Shown here in pieces: positions 52,343-60,987 of a DNA stretch of 64,000 nucleotides. Where the stretch lies: positions 62,001 through 126,000 of the forward strand of contig DWVJ01000036.1 in the NCBI GenBank assembly GCA_019120315.1, read 5' to 3'. The notes beneath the pieces were generated by a model. The model searched no databases. It was given only the letters and a program-made list of their open reading frames with translations, and was not told the origin of the DNA. The position numbers and the translations under genes are program-made. Origin of the DNA: Candidatus Ruminococcus avistercoris. Lineage in GTDB: Bacteria > Bacillota > Clostridia > Lachnospirales > Lachnospiraceae. How positions within the stretch are numbered: position 1 is the stretch's first letter; every line of letters begins with the position of its first letter.

Positions 52343-53274
52343 GAATCGTATTTATGGGAACGCCGGATTTTGCCACGGGAACGCTGAAGGCTCTGGCAGA
52401 CGCCGGCTATGAGATCGCGGCTGTGGTGACGCAGCCGGATAAACCAAAGGGAAGAGGGAAAGCCATGCAGCCCACGCCGGTGAAGGAAATGGCTCTTTCA
52501 CTGGGGCTTCCCGTTTTGCAGCCGCAGAAGGTGAAGGAGGAATCATTCCTAAAACAGATGGAGACGATCCGTCCCGACGTGATCGTGGTGGCGGCTTTCG
52601 GCCAGATCATACCGCCGGTGCTGCTGGCGATACCGCCCCTGGGATGTGTCAATGTCCATGCGTCGCTGCTGCCTGCTTATCGGGGAGCCGCCCCCATACA
52701 GTGGGCGGTCATCGACGGGCAAAAGGAGTCCGGCGTTACCATCATGCGTATGGACGAAGGGCTGGACACCGGGGATATGATCTCTAAGGTTGTGGTTCCG
52801 CTGGCACAGGATGAGACAGGAGGAAGCCTTTTTGACAAACTAAGCGCAGCCGGCGCAAAGCTGATGGTGGAGACGCTGCCGTCTTTGGAGCAGGGGACGG
52901 CAGTACTGGAAAAACAGCCAAAGGAAAGCCCCACGCCTTATGCTTCCATGATTACGAAAAAGATGGGCGATATCTGCTGGGAACAGCCGGCACAGCAGCT
53001 GGAACGTCTGATCCGGGGACTGAATCCCTGGCCCAGCGCCTACACACGGCTGGACGGCAAAAATCTTAAGCTGTGGAAAGCTCATGTTTTAGAGGATGAC
53101 AGCGGCGCCCTTCCCGGGCAGGTGGTTAAAACCACGGGTGAGGGGATCTTCGTGCAGACGGGGGAAGGCCTTCTTTGTATTGAGGAACTGCAGCTGGAAG
53201 GAAAGAAACGGATGCGGGCGGACGCTTTCCTGAGGGGCTATCAGATTGGGGAAGGGACTGTCCTTGGAAAATAA
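52339..53274 (+). CDS. fmt: Methionyl-tRNA formyltransferase
   Basis: A 311-residue enzyme that formylates initiator Met-tRNA with 10-formyl-tetrahydrofolate. The N-terminal Rossmann domain begins MRIVFMGTPDFATGTLKAL; the catalytic NVHASLLPAYRGAAPIQWA is near residues 107-124, with the Asn/His/Asp triad and the folate-contacting SLLP. The C-terminal OB-like domain (about 205-311) binds tRNA. It is coupled with def and followed by rsmB at 15 bp, as in many Firmicutes. Confidence 0.97.
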   Translation: MRIVFMGTPDFATGTLKALADAGYEIAAVVTQPDKPKGRGKAMQPTPVKEMALSLGLPVLQPQKVKEESFLKQMETIRPDVIVVAAFGQIIPPVLLAIPPLGCVNVHASLLPAYRGAAPIQWAVIDGQKESGVTIMRMDEGLDTGDMISKVVVPLAQDETGGSLFDKLSAAGAKLMVETLPSLEQGTAVLEKQPKESPTPYASMITKKMGDICWEQPAQQLERLIRGLNPWPSAYTRLDGKNLKLWKAHVLEDDSGALPGQVVKTTGEGIFVQTGEGLLCIEELQLEGKKRMRADAFLRGYQIGEGTVLGK

Positions 53275-53289
53275 AGCGGAGGAAAAGGA

Positions 53290-54645
53290 ATGTCAGGTGT
53301 AAGCAGCACAAGAGAAATCATCCTGGGGGTTCTGCTGGAAATCAACCGGGATGGAGAGTACAGTCATATTGCGATTCGAAATGCCCTGGACAAATATCAG
53401 TATCTGCCAAAGCAGGACCGGGCGTTTATCACCCGTGTCTGTGAAGGCACTGTGGAGTATATGCTGCAGATGGATTATATCATCGGACGCTTCTCCAGCG
53501 TAAAAGTGGAAAAAATGAAACCGGTGATACGGGAGATCCTCCGCAGCAGCGTCTATCAGCTGATCTATATGGATCGGATTCCAGATTCCGCAGTCTGCAA
53601 CGAGGCGGTAAAGCTGACGCAGAAAAAAGGCTTTTACAGTCTGAAAGGATTTGTCAACGGCGTGCTGCGAAGCATTGCCAGAAACAAAGAGCACCTGGTT
53701 TTTCCGCCCAAAAGCCAGCCGGTTTCCTATCTGTCGGTGGTTTATTCCCTGCCTGTATGGCTGGTGGAAAAGTGGCTGTCTGTCTATGACTTTGAGACGG
53801 TGGAAACCATGGCAAAGGATTTTCTGGAGGATAAGCCTACCACCATCCGCTGCGTTCAGCACATGGTGGATATGGATGTGACGCTGCAGCGGCTAAGGGA
53901 GCAGGATGTAACGGTTGCGAAGGCGCCCTATCTGGATTATGCCTGGTATATTTCCAGTTATAATTACCTGCGGATGCTGACGGTGTTTCGGATGGGCTGT
54001 ATCATGGTGCAGGATGTAAGCTCCATGCTGGTTGCGGAAGCGGCCTCTCCCAGGGAAGGGGATTATGTGCTGGATCTGTGCGCTGCCCCCGGCGGCAAAA
54101 GTCTTCATGTGGCGGATAAAATGAAAGGAACGGGATACGTGCAGGCCAGGGATCTGACGGAATACAAGGTACAGATGATCGAAGAAAACATCCGCAGGAT
54201 GAATGTGACCAATGTAGAAGCTTTATGCCGGGACGCTACCGTTTTTGACAGAGAGTCGGTGGGAAAAGCGGATATCGTGCTGGCGGATGTGCCCTGCTCC
54301 GGACTGGGCGTCATCGGAAAAAAGACTGACATTAAGTATAAGATAACGCCGCGCAAACAGGAGGATCTGGTTATCCTGCAAAAAAGGATCCTTCACAATG
54401 CCGCGCAGTATGTGAAGCCGGGAGGGACGCTGATTTACAGCACCTGTACCATCGCCGAAGAGGAAAACCAGAATAATGTGAAGTGGTTTGTGGAAAACTA
54501 CCCCTATGAGACGGACAGTCTGGATCCCTTCCTGCCAAAGGAACTGCACTGCGATACGACGGCGCAGGGATATCTGCAGCTTCTCCCGGGGGTGCATAAA
54601 ACCGACGGATTTTTTATCGCAAGACTGAAAAGGACGAAAGAATGA
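53290..54645 (+). CDS. rsmB: 16S rRNA (cytosine(967)-C(5))-methyltransferase
   Basis: A 451-residue methyltransferase. An N-terminal NusB-like RNA-binding domain (about 1-140) precedes the SAM domain. The SAM loop is DLCAAPGGKSLH near 258-269, the motif IV ADVPCSGLG with catalytic/releasing Cys is near 331-339, and the motif VI YSTCTIAEEEN with the nucleophilic Cys near 382-392. It overlaps rlmN by 4 bp. RsmB methylates C967 of 16S rRNA at the P-site. Confidence 0.96.
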   Translation: MSGVSSTREIILGVLLEINRDGEYSHIAIRNALDKYQYLPKQDRAFITRVCEGTVEYMLQMDYIIGRFSSVKVEKMKPVIREILRSSVYQLIYMDRIPDSAVCNEAVKLTQKKGFYSLKGFVNGVLRSIARNKEHLVFPPKSQPVSYLSVVYSLPVWLVEKWLSVYDFETVETMAKDFLEDKPTTIRCVQHMVDMDVTLQRLREQDVTVAKAPYLDYAWYISSYNYLRMLTVFRMGCIMVQDVSSMLVAEAASPREGDYVLDLCAAPGGKSLHVADKMKGTGYVQARDLTEYKVQMIEENIRRMNVTNVEALCRDATVFDRESVGKADIVLADVPCSGLGVIGKKTDIKYKITPRKQEDLVILQKRILHNAAQYVKPGGTLIYSTCTIAEEENQNNVKWFVENYPYETDSLDPFLPKELHCDTTAQGYLQLLPGVHKTDGFFIARLKRTKE

Positions 54646-55685
54646 GGAAATATCAGGATATACGTTCTTATGATATAGATGAATTAAGGGGACTGATGAC
54701 CGGCCTGGGGGAAAAACCGTTTAAGGCCGGCCAGCTTTATGAATGGCTTCACAAAAAGCAGGCGTCTTCCTATGAGGAGATGACGAACCTGTCCAAAGCG
54801 CTCAGGGAGAGACTTCAGGAGGAGTATCCGCTGTGGAAAATGGAAGCGGTTCAGGTGCAGACTTCCCGTATCGACGGGACGAAAAAGTTTCTCTTCCGGC
54901 TGCGGGACGGCTATGTGATCGAAAGCGTGTGGATGAGATACCAGCACGGGAACTCCGTCTGTATCTCATCCCAGGTGGGCTGCCGGATGGGCTGCCGTTT
55001 CTGCGCCTCCACCATCGGAGGGCTTACCAGAAATCTGGAGCCGGCGGAGATGCTGGAACAGATCTACGGGATCCGGCGGCTGACCGGGGAACGGATTTCC
55101 AATGTGGTGGTCATGGGGACGGGGGAGCCGCTGGACAATTATGAAAATCTGGTGCGCTTTATCCGTCTTGTGTCTGATGAGAAGGGGTTTGGACTGAGCC
55201 AGAGAAGCGTCACTGTGTCCACCTGCGGTATCGTGCCCGGGATTTACCAGCTGGCTCAGGAGCATTTTTCCATCACACTGGCCATTTCTTTGCACGCGCC
55301 CAATGATGAGAGCAGAAAAAGGCTGATGCCGGTTGCCAACCGTTATACCATCGGTGAAATTATGGAAGCCTGCCGCGTATATTTCAAGGAGACCGGCAGA
55401 AGAATCAGTTTTGAATACAGTCTGGTGGCGGGAGAGAACGACGGTATGTCAGATGCCAAAGAACTGGCTGAACTTCTAAAAGGCCATAACTGCCATGTGA
55501 ATCTCATTCCCGTGAATCCGGTCAGGGAGCGCAGTTTTGTTCAATCTGACAAAAAAGTTGTGGAGAAATTCAAAAATAAGCTTGAAAAATACGGAATAAA
55601 TGTTACTATTAGAAGAGAAATGGGCCGTGATATCGATGGGGCATGCGGCCAGCTTCGCAGAAGCTATCTTGATAACTTAAAATAG
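54642..55685 (+). CDS. rlmN: 23S rRNA (adenine(2503)-C2)-methyltransferase (radical SAM)
   Basis: A 347-residue radical SAM enzyme that methylates A2503 of 23S rRNA and some tRNAs. The cluster motif CxxxCxxC uses Cys114, 118 and 121 (GCRMGCRFCAS). The GTGEPLDNYENLV segment (near 162-174) and the ending of the domain are typical, and a C-terminal Cys (near 338, DGACGQL) provides the methyl-carrying residue. It overlaps rsmB by 4 bp and precedes prpC by 11 bp. The last 100 bp appear to contain an internal promoter. Confidence 0.96.
   Translation: MRKYQDIRSYDIDELRGLMTGLGEKPFKAGQLYEWLHKKQASSYEEMTNLSKALRERLQEEYPLWKMEAVQVQTSRIDGTKKFLFRLRDGYVIESVWMRYQHGNSVCISSQVGCRMGCRFCASTIGGLTRNLEPAEMLEQIYGIRRLTGERISNVVVMGTGEPLDNYENLVRFIRLVSDEKGFGLSQRSVTVSTCGIVPGIYQLAQEHFSITLAISLHAPNDESRKRLMPVANRYTIGEIMEACRVYFKETGRRISFEYSLVAGENDGMSDAKELAELLKGHNCHVNLIPVNPVRERSFVQSDKKVVEKFKNKLEKYGINVTIRREMGRDIDGACGQLRRSYLDNLK
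55582..55609 (+). promoter_or_regulatory. Possible internal promoter for prpC-prkC
   Basis: Inside rlmN, TTGAAA (55582-55587) and TACTAT (55604-55609) are spaced by 16 bp, and TGT precedes the -10 as an extended element. It could give extra transcription of prpC, which starts at 55697. Confidence 0.45.
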
Positions 55686-55696
55686 GAGAAGAAAAC

Positions 55697-56440
55697 ATGA
55701 AGGTGTATTCTGTTACGGACGTGGGACGAGTCAGACAGACGAATCAGGACTACATATATGCATCTTCCCGTCAGATAGGAAACCTTCCGAATCTTTTTGT
55801 CGTAGCAGACGGAATGGGAGGCCATAACGGCGGGGATTTTGCTTCCAGGTATGCCGTGGAGACTCTCGTAAAGACAGTGGAAGCGGATACGAATTTCAAT
55901 CCCATCAAGATCATAAGAAATGCAATTGAGACAGCTAACCGGAAGCTTTTGAAAAAAGCCGGTGAAAGGAAAGAGTTAAAGGGTATGGGAACGACGGTTG
56001 TTGCCGCCACTGTGGTGGGGCATTACGCCTATGTGGCGAATGTGGGCGACAGCCGGCTGTATATAGCAGGTCAGAAGATGGATCAGGTGACCAGGGATCA
56101 TTCTCTGGTCGGGGAGATGATCCGCATGGGAGAGCTGAGCAAAGAGGAAGCCAGGACGCATCCGGACCGCAACATTATCACCAGAGCGCTGGGAACAGCC
56201 GGTGATGTGGCGATCGATTTTTTTGATGTGAAACTGGAGAAGGATTCCAGAATTGTTCTGTGTTCTGACGGGCTGTATGGTATGGTTTCTGACGAGGAGA
56301 TGTATGAAGTTCTCCGGGAATGCGGCGATGGATCCGATCCGTCAGTTGCGCTGATGGAGAAGGCCAATGAAAATGGCGGGAAGGACAATATAGCCGTCAT
56401 AGTAGTAGAACCATTTATTGAAGAGGTGAGAGAATGTTAA
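55697..56440 (+). CDS. prpC: PP2C-type Ser/Thr phosphatase (Stp/PrpC)
   Basis: A 247-residue PPM phosphatase that reverses the phosphorylation made by the neighbouring kinase. The metal-binding motifs are TDVGRVRQTNQDY (near residues 6-18), VADGMGGHNGGD (near 36-47), a central SRLYIAGQ stretch, the LCSDGLYGMV block (near 192-201) and GGKDNIAVIVV near 229-239. 247 residues is typical. The stop overlaps prkC by 7 bp, so phosphatase and kinase are coupled, as is usual in Firmicutes. Confidence 0.96.
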   Translation: MKVYSVTDVGRVRQTNQDYIYASSRQIGNLPNLFVVADGMGGHNGGDFASRYAVETLVKTVEADTNFNPIKIIRNAIETANRKLLKKAGERKELKGMGTTVVAATVVGHYAYVANVGDSRLYIAGQKMDQVTRDHSLVGEMIRMGELSKEEARTHPDRNIITRALGTAGDVAIDFFDVKLEKDSRIVLCSDGLYGMVSDEEMYEVLRECGDGSDPSVALMEKANENGGKDNIAVIVVEPFIEEVREC

Positions 56441-58575
56441 AAGAGGGAATGATTTTAGCGGAACGTTATGAGATCATCAGCAAGGTGGGCACCGGCGGGA
56501 TGGCGGATGTTTACAAAGCCAGGGACCATAAGCTGAATCGTCTTGTGGCGGTGAAAGTGCTGAAACCGGAATTTCGGGATGACAAGACTTTTATTGCGAA
56601 ATTTCAGAAGGAGGCCCAGGCGGCTGCAGGTCTGGCCCATCCGAATATTGTAAACGTGTACGATGTGGGAGACGATGAGGGCGTCAACTTCATCGTTATG
56701 GAGCTGGTGGAAGGAATTACGCTGAAGGATTATATCAAAAAGAAAGGGAAACTCAGCGTCAAGGAAGCGACCAGCATTGCCATCCAGGTTTCCCTCGGTC
56801 TGGAAGCCGCTCACAACAGAAATATCGTTCACCGCGATGTGAAACCGCAGAACATTATCATATCGACGGACGGCAAGGTAAAGCTTTCGGATTTCGGAAT
56901 TGCCAGAGCCGTTACGTCCAATACCATAACCTCCAATGTGATGGTTTCCGTTCATTACAGTTCTCCGGAACAGGTGAGGGGCGGATACAGTGACAAGAAG
57001 AGCGATATTTATTCCCTTGGTATCACCATGTATGAGATGGTGACGGGACGGGTTCCCTTCGACGGGGATACGTCTGTGGCCATTGCCATAAAACATCTCC
57101 AGGAAGAGATGGTTCCGCCGTCGAAGTATACGCCGGATCTTCCCTTCAGTCTGGAACAGATCATTTTGAAATGCACGCAGAAGAGCGTCGACCGCAGATA
57201 TAATAATCTCTCTGAGGTGATTGAGGATCTGAAGCGGTCTTTGGTTGATCCCCAGGGCGATTTTGTCAGGCTGGCGCCGCTGTCTGATCATGCGCAGACG
57301 GTCCGGATGTCACAGGAGGAGATGAATGCCATCAAGGAAGGCAGTACATCCCAGAATACCGGGTATACGTCGTCTGCCGGGCAGCAGGAGCAGCAGGTGC
57401 TCTACGATGACGATTTGGAGGAAGAGGAAGCCTACGACGAGGATGAGGACGAGGAAGACGGCATCAGCAGCAAGCTGGAGAAGGCCATGACCATCGGCGG
57501 ATTTATCATCGGCGCTATCATCATCTGTATCCTGGTATATTTTATCGGAACTGCCGCCGGCGTTTTCCGCTTCGGATCCAACCGGGACGAAACGCAGCAG
57601 GTGGAGGAGCAGGAGCCGACCGAAGAAGCCCAGGAGCCGACTGAGGATGAGGAGCAGGTAACCGTTCCCAATCTGCTGGGCAAGACTGTTGAAGAGGCGG
57701 AGGAAGAACTGAAAGATACGGGTCTTGGGCTGGTAAAGGCCGGCGAGAAGGCTTCGGATGAATATCCGGCAGGTCAGATCATGGAGCAGAGCGTGGCGGC
57801 CGGGGAGCAGGTGGGAAAACATACCACCATTGAATATACCTTAAGTACGGGCAGCGCGGCTCTTACGGTACCAAACGTAATCAATCAGCCCCAGGCGACT
57901 GCAGAAGCTCAGATTCTGGACATGGGACTGCAGACCACTATTGAAAACAATTACAGCGCGGACGTGCCTGCTGGCAATGTCATCTCCGTCAGTCCGGAGG
58001 TGGGCACGGCGGTAAATGCCGGCGATACCATCACTTTGGTGGTGAGTCTTGGCGCTTCCGATGAAGAGGTGACGGTACCCAGCGTAGGAGGAATCCCGGA
58101 GGAGGATGCGAAAGCCACGCTGGAAAATCTGGGTCTTACGGTGACCGTGGAAACGGGCAGCAGCGACCGGGTCGGCGAGGGAGAGGTGTACGATCAGAGT
58201 ATCGCTTCCGGCACGACAGTCAACGCCGGCGCTTCCATCACGATTTATGTGAACCGTCCAGGCGACGCTTCCGACGAGACGGCGCGGCTGGATCCCGATG
58301 GATCTGATTCCGGATCCTACAGCGGTTCCTGGGTCTGTACAGATTCTCTGGGACAGCCTGGAAACTATGAAGGCGGTCCGGTTCGGCTGACGCTGGAGCA
58401 GGACGGACAGTCGGATGTGACCATCGTGGAGGGACAGACGATTACTTTTCCATATACTCTGAATGTGGCGGGAGCCGACGGCGTATCAGACGGTACGGTC
58501 ATCCTTTCCGAGATGGTAGATGGAAATTACGTGGAGCGTGCCAGCTATCCTGTTACTTTCAGTCAGGCACAGTGA
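56434..58575 (+). CDS. prkC: PASTA-domain Ser/Thr protein kinase (PrkC)
   Basis: A 713-residue membrane kinase. The cytoplasmic kinase domain (about 1-275) has the glycine loop GTGGMADVY near 17-25, Lys in VAVKVL, HRDVKPQN near 132-139 and DFGIA near 151. An acidic juxtamembrane stretch (about 325-345) leads to one transmembrane segment (about 350-372). Three PASTA repeats follow (about 408-473, 477-541, 546-611), which sense muropeptides or lipid II. About 100 further residues form a Ser/Asp/Gly-rich linker and a beta-rich tail without a known motif. The next gene overlaps or abuts it. Confidence 0.96.
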   Translation: MLKEGMILAERYEIISKVGTGGMADVYKARDHKLNRLVAVKVLKPEFRDDKTFIAKFQKEAQAAAGLAHPNIVNVYDVGDDEGVNFIVMELVEGITLKDYIKKKGKLSVKEATSIAIQVSLGLEAAHNRNIVHRDVKPQNIIISTDGKVKLSDFGIARAVTSNTITSNVMVSVHYSSPEQVRGGYSDKKSDIYSLGITMYEMVTGRVPFDGDTSVAIAIKHLQEEMVPPSKYTPDLPFSLEQIILKCTQKSVDRRYNNLSEVIEDLKRSLVDPQGDFVRLAPLSDHAQTVRMSQEEMNAIKEGSTSQNTGYTSSAGQQEQQVLYDDDLEEEEAYDEDEDEEDGISSKLEKAMTIGGFIIGAIIICILVYFIGTAAGVFRFGSNRDETQQVEEQEPTEEAQEPTEDEEQVTVPNLLGKTVEEAEEELKDTGLGLVKAGEKASDEYPAGQIMEQSVAAGEQVGKHTTIEYTLSTGSAALTVPNVINQPQATAEAQILDMGLQTTIENNYSADVPAGNVISVSPEVGTAVNAGDTITLVVSLGASDEEVTVPSVGGIPEEDAKATLENLGLTVTVETGSSDRVGEGEVYDQSIASGTTVNAGASITIYVNRPGDASDETARLDPDGSDSGSYSGSWVCTDSLGQPGNYEGGPVRLTLEQDGQSDVTIVEGQTITFPYTLNVAGADGVSDGTVILSEMVDGNYVERASYPVTFSQAQ

Positions 58576-58586
58576 CGGCGGGTAAT

Positions 58587-59471
58587 ATGAAAGGAAGAAT
58601 TACAAAAGGAATCGCCGGATTCTACTACGTGTACGCAGTGGAATCCGGTATGTATGAATGCAGGCCCAAGGGCATTTTCAGAAAAGAAAAAATAAAACCC
58701 CTGGTGGGGGATTACGTGGAATTTGAAGTGCTGGATGAGATGGAGCGAACGGGAGTGATCATACAGATCGCCCCCCGGAAAAATGAGCTGATTCGTCCGG
58801 CATCTTCTAATATTGACCAGGCGATGGTCATCTTTGCTATCGAAAACCCCCGGCCCAGCTTTTCTTTGCTGGACCGTTTTTTGATCATGATGGAGCGGCA
58901 GCGGATTCCTTCTATTGTCTGCTTTAATAAGCGGGAACTGGCTACACAGGAGGAGCTGGAGCTTCTCTACCGCACTTACTCCCAGGCCGGCTATCCGGTT
59001 CTGCTGGTGAGCGCCCGGCGGGAAGAAGGCGTGGAGCAGATCCGGCAGGTTTTAAAGGGGAAAACCACCGTGGTGGCAGGTCCCTCCGGCGTGGGGAAAT
59101 CCACCATCACCAATTTGCTGCAAAGTGAGATCTGCATGGAAACGGGAGAGATCAGCAGGAAGCTGAAGCGGGGGCGCCATACCACCCGCCACGCTCAGCT
59201 GATCGCGATAGACGGGGATACGTACTTGATGGATACGCCGGGATTTTCCGCTATGGCGGTGGAGGATATGGGAAAGGAAGAACTGAAGTCATATTTCAGG
59301 GAATTTTGGAAATATGAGGAGGAATGCCGGTTCCAGGGCTGCGTCCATATCTCTGAGCCGGACTGCGGCGTCATCCGCGCGGTTCGGGAAAAGAAGATCA
59401 GTCCAATCCGTTACGAGGATTATAAAGAGTTATATGAGGAACTGAAGGAAAAGGAGAAGAGGAGGTATTAA
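58587..59471 (+). CDS. rsgA: Ribosome small subunit biogenesis GTPase
   Basis: A circularly permuted GTPase that checks 30S maturation. The OB-fold precedes the G domain; the permuted order is G4 NKRE near residues 110-113, then G1 GPSGVGKST near 163-171, then G3 DTPGF near 215-219. A C-terminal zinc site (EECRFQGCVHISEPDC near 252-267) completes the protein. ATG 58587 is chosen since MKGRITKGIAGFYYV is the family's usual N-terminus; GTG at 58572, overlapping the prkC stop by 4 bp, is an alternative that adds five residues. rpe starts 1 bp after the stop. Confidence 0.92.
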   Translation: MKGRITKGIAGFYYVYAVESGMYECRPKGIFRKEKIKPLVGDYVEFEVLDEMERTGVIIQIAPRKNELIRPASSNIDQAMVIFAIENPRPSFSLLDRFLIMMERQRIPSIVCFNKRELATQEELELLYRTYSQAGYPVLLVSARREEGVEQIRQVLKGKTTVVAGPSGVGKSTITNLLQSEICMETGEISRKLKRGRHTTRHAQLIAIDGDTYLMDTPGFSAMAVEDMGKEELKSYFREFWKYEEECRFQGCVHISEPDCGVIRAVREKKISPIRYEDYKELYEELKEKEKRRY

Positions 59472-59472
59472 A

Positions 59473-60132
59473 ATGTATCAATTATCACCATCCATGCTTT
59501 CCGCGGATTTTAACCGGTTGGGAGAGCAGCTGAAGACCATTGAGGAGTCCGGCGTGAAGTGGCTGCACATCGATGTGATGGACGGCGATTTCGTACCCAG
59601 CATTTCTTTTGGAATGCCGGTGATCACGTCCATCCGCAAGGAAAGCGGACTGTTTTTCGATGTGCATCTGATGGTTTCCAACCCGGATCGTTATATCGAG
59701 GATTTTGCCAAAGCGGGCGCGGATCTGATTACCGTTCACGCCGAGGCCTGCCGCCATCTGGAAGGGTGTATCTCGCAGATCCACAAAGCAGGATGCAAGG
59801 CCGGCGTGGCGCTGAATCCGGCCACACCGCTGTGTCAGCTGGACTATGTCCTGCACAAGGTGGATATGGTGCTGCTGATGACGGTCAATCCGGGATTCGG
59901 CGGACAGTCCTACATCGAGAAATCCACCGACAAGATCAAAGATCTAAAGGCCATGATTGACGAGCGGGGTCTGGAAACGTATATCCAGGTGGACGGCGGC
60001 ATCAATCAGAAAACCATCGACAGAGTGCTGGAGGCAGGGGCAAATATTATCGTGGCCGGTTCCGCAGTGTTTGGCGGAGATATCAAAGCCAACATCGCCG
60101 GTTTCCAGGACGCCTTTGCCCGCCATCAGTAA
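59473..60132 (+). CDS. rpe: Ribulose-phosphate 3-epimerase
   Basis: A 219-residue TIM-barrel enzyme of the pentose phosphate pathway that interconverts ribulose-5-phosphate and xylulose-5-phosphate. The N-terminus YQLSPSMLSADF, the WLHIDVMDGDFVPSISFG stretch (near 33-50; metal-binding His and Asp), VHLMVSNPDRY, MTVNPGFGGQSYIE near 138-151 and VDGGIN near 174-179 are diagnostic. The GGAGGT ribosome binding site overlaps the end of rsgA. Confidence 0.97.
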   Translation: MYQLSPSMLSADFNRLGEQLKTIEESGVKWLHIDVMDGDFVPSISFGMPVITSIRKESGLFFDVHLMVSNPDRYIEDFAKAGADLITVHAEACRHLEGCISQIHKAGCKAGVALNPATPLCQLDYVLHKVDMVLLMTVNPGFGGQSYIEKSTDKIKDLKAMIDERGLETYIQVDGGINQKTIDRVLEAGANIIVAGSAVFGGDIKANIAGFQDAFARHQ

Positions 60133-60154
60133 TGCGGCTGAAAAGGATAGAAAA

Positions 60155-60802
60155 GTGAACACATTGATTATCAGCGGGGGCAATATCAGTTCTGATTTTG
60201 CCCTCGATTTTATGGAAAAACAGAATATTGACTATATCATAGCGGCGGATAGAGGACTTGCCTTTGCCAGAAGATACGGGATCCGGCCGGATCTCATCGT
60301 AGGGGATTTCGACAGCGTGTCCAGGGAGATTATCGAGGGATACCGCCGGGAAGGCAAAGTACCCATCCGGACCTATAACCCGGTGAAAGATGACACAGAC
60401 ACCCAGATCGCTTTGGAAAAGGCGCTGGAGGCCGGCAGCAGCCGGATCTGGATCCTGGGCGGAACCGGGACGCGGCTGGACCACGTGCTGGGGAATATCT
60501 GTATCCTGAAGCAGGCAGACCGGGCCGGGGTACCTGCCTTCTTGGTGGATGAGCACAACCGGATTTCCTTGGTGTCTTCCCGCGCCGTCCTGAAAAAGGA
60601 AGAACAGTTCGGAGCTTACGTTTCCTTCCTGCCCCTGGGAGACCGAGCCTTTGGCGTGAATCTGACAGGATTTAAGTATCCCCTCTCTGACAGCGTGCTG
60701 ACCAGTGACAACAGCCTGGGGATCAGCAACGAGATCACCGCAGATGAGGCCTGTGTATCGGTGCAGGGTGGGACGCTGATCATGATCGAGTCCCGGGATT
60801 AA
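60155..60802 (+). CDS. thiN: Thiamine pyrophosphokinase
   Basis: A 215-residue enzyme that makes thiamine diphosphate from thiamine and ATP. The GTG start at 60155 (AAGGAT spaced 6 nt) gives the N-terminus LIISGGNISSDF; a longer frame that runs into rpe is not supported. Motifs: AADRGLAFARRYGIRPDLIVGDFDS (near 28-52, Asp-rich substrate site), DDTDTQIALEKAL near 75-87 and GGTGTRLDHVLGNI near 97-110. Three of the Asp residues bind Mg. It is the last gene of the housekeeping operon and is followed by a terminator. Confidence 0.94.
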   Translation: MNTLIISGGNISSDFALDFMEKQNIDYIIAADRGLAFARRYGIRPDLIVGDFDSVSREIIEGYRREGKVPIRTYNPVKDDTDTQIALEKALEAGSSRIWILGGTGTRLDHVLGNICILKQADRAGVPAFLVDEHNRISLVSSRAVLKKEEQFGAYVSFLPLGDRAFGVNLTGFKYPLSDSVLTSDNSLGISNEITADEACVSVQGGTLIMIESRD

Positions 60803-60805
60803 TCG

Positions 60806-60839
60806 AAAAGAGTCGGTTCAGACACCGGCTCTTTTGTTT
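60806..60839 (+). terminator. Intrinsic terminator of the carA-thiN operon
   Basis: AAAAGAGTCGGT (60806-60817) pairs with ACCGGCTCTTTT (60824-60835; one G-T pair), with a 6-nt loop and a short T tail. It lies 3 nt after the thiN stop. Confidence 0.88.
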
Positions 60840-60884
60840 ACAATTTTAAAAGGGAAGAGGAGCGTTTTTGTTTTTGTTCTGGTA

Positions 60885-60913
60885 TTGAGGGTTTGAAATC
60901 ACTGTGTTATAAT
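60885..60913 (+). promoter_or_regulatory. Promoter of ychF-lgt
   Basis: TTGAGG (60885-60890) and a perfect TATAAT (60908-60913) are spaced by 17 bp, with TGT before the -10 (extended element). Transcription would start about 68 nt before the ychF ATG. Confidence 0.8.
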
Positions 60914-60987
60914 CGGAGTGTTGCATTATGCGGAAGTTTGCAGCAAGTTCAGAAAGCGCTATGAAGAAAAAGGAGATGTAATAGATT

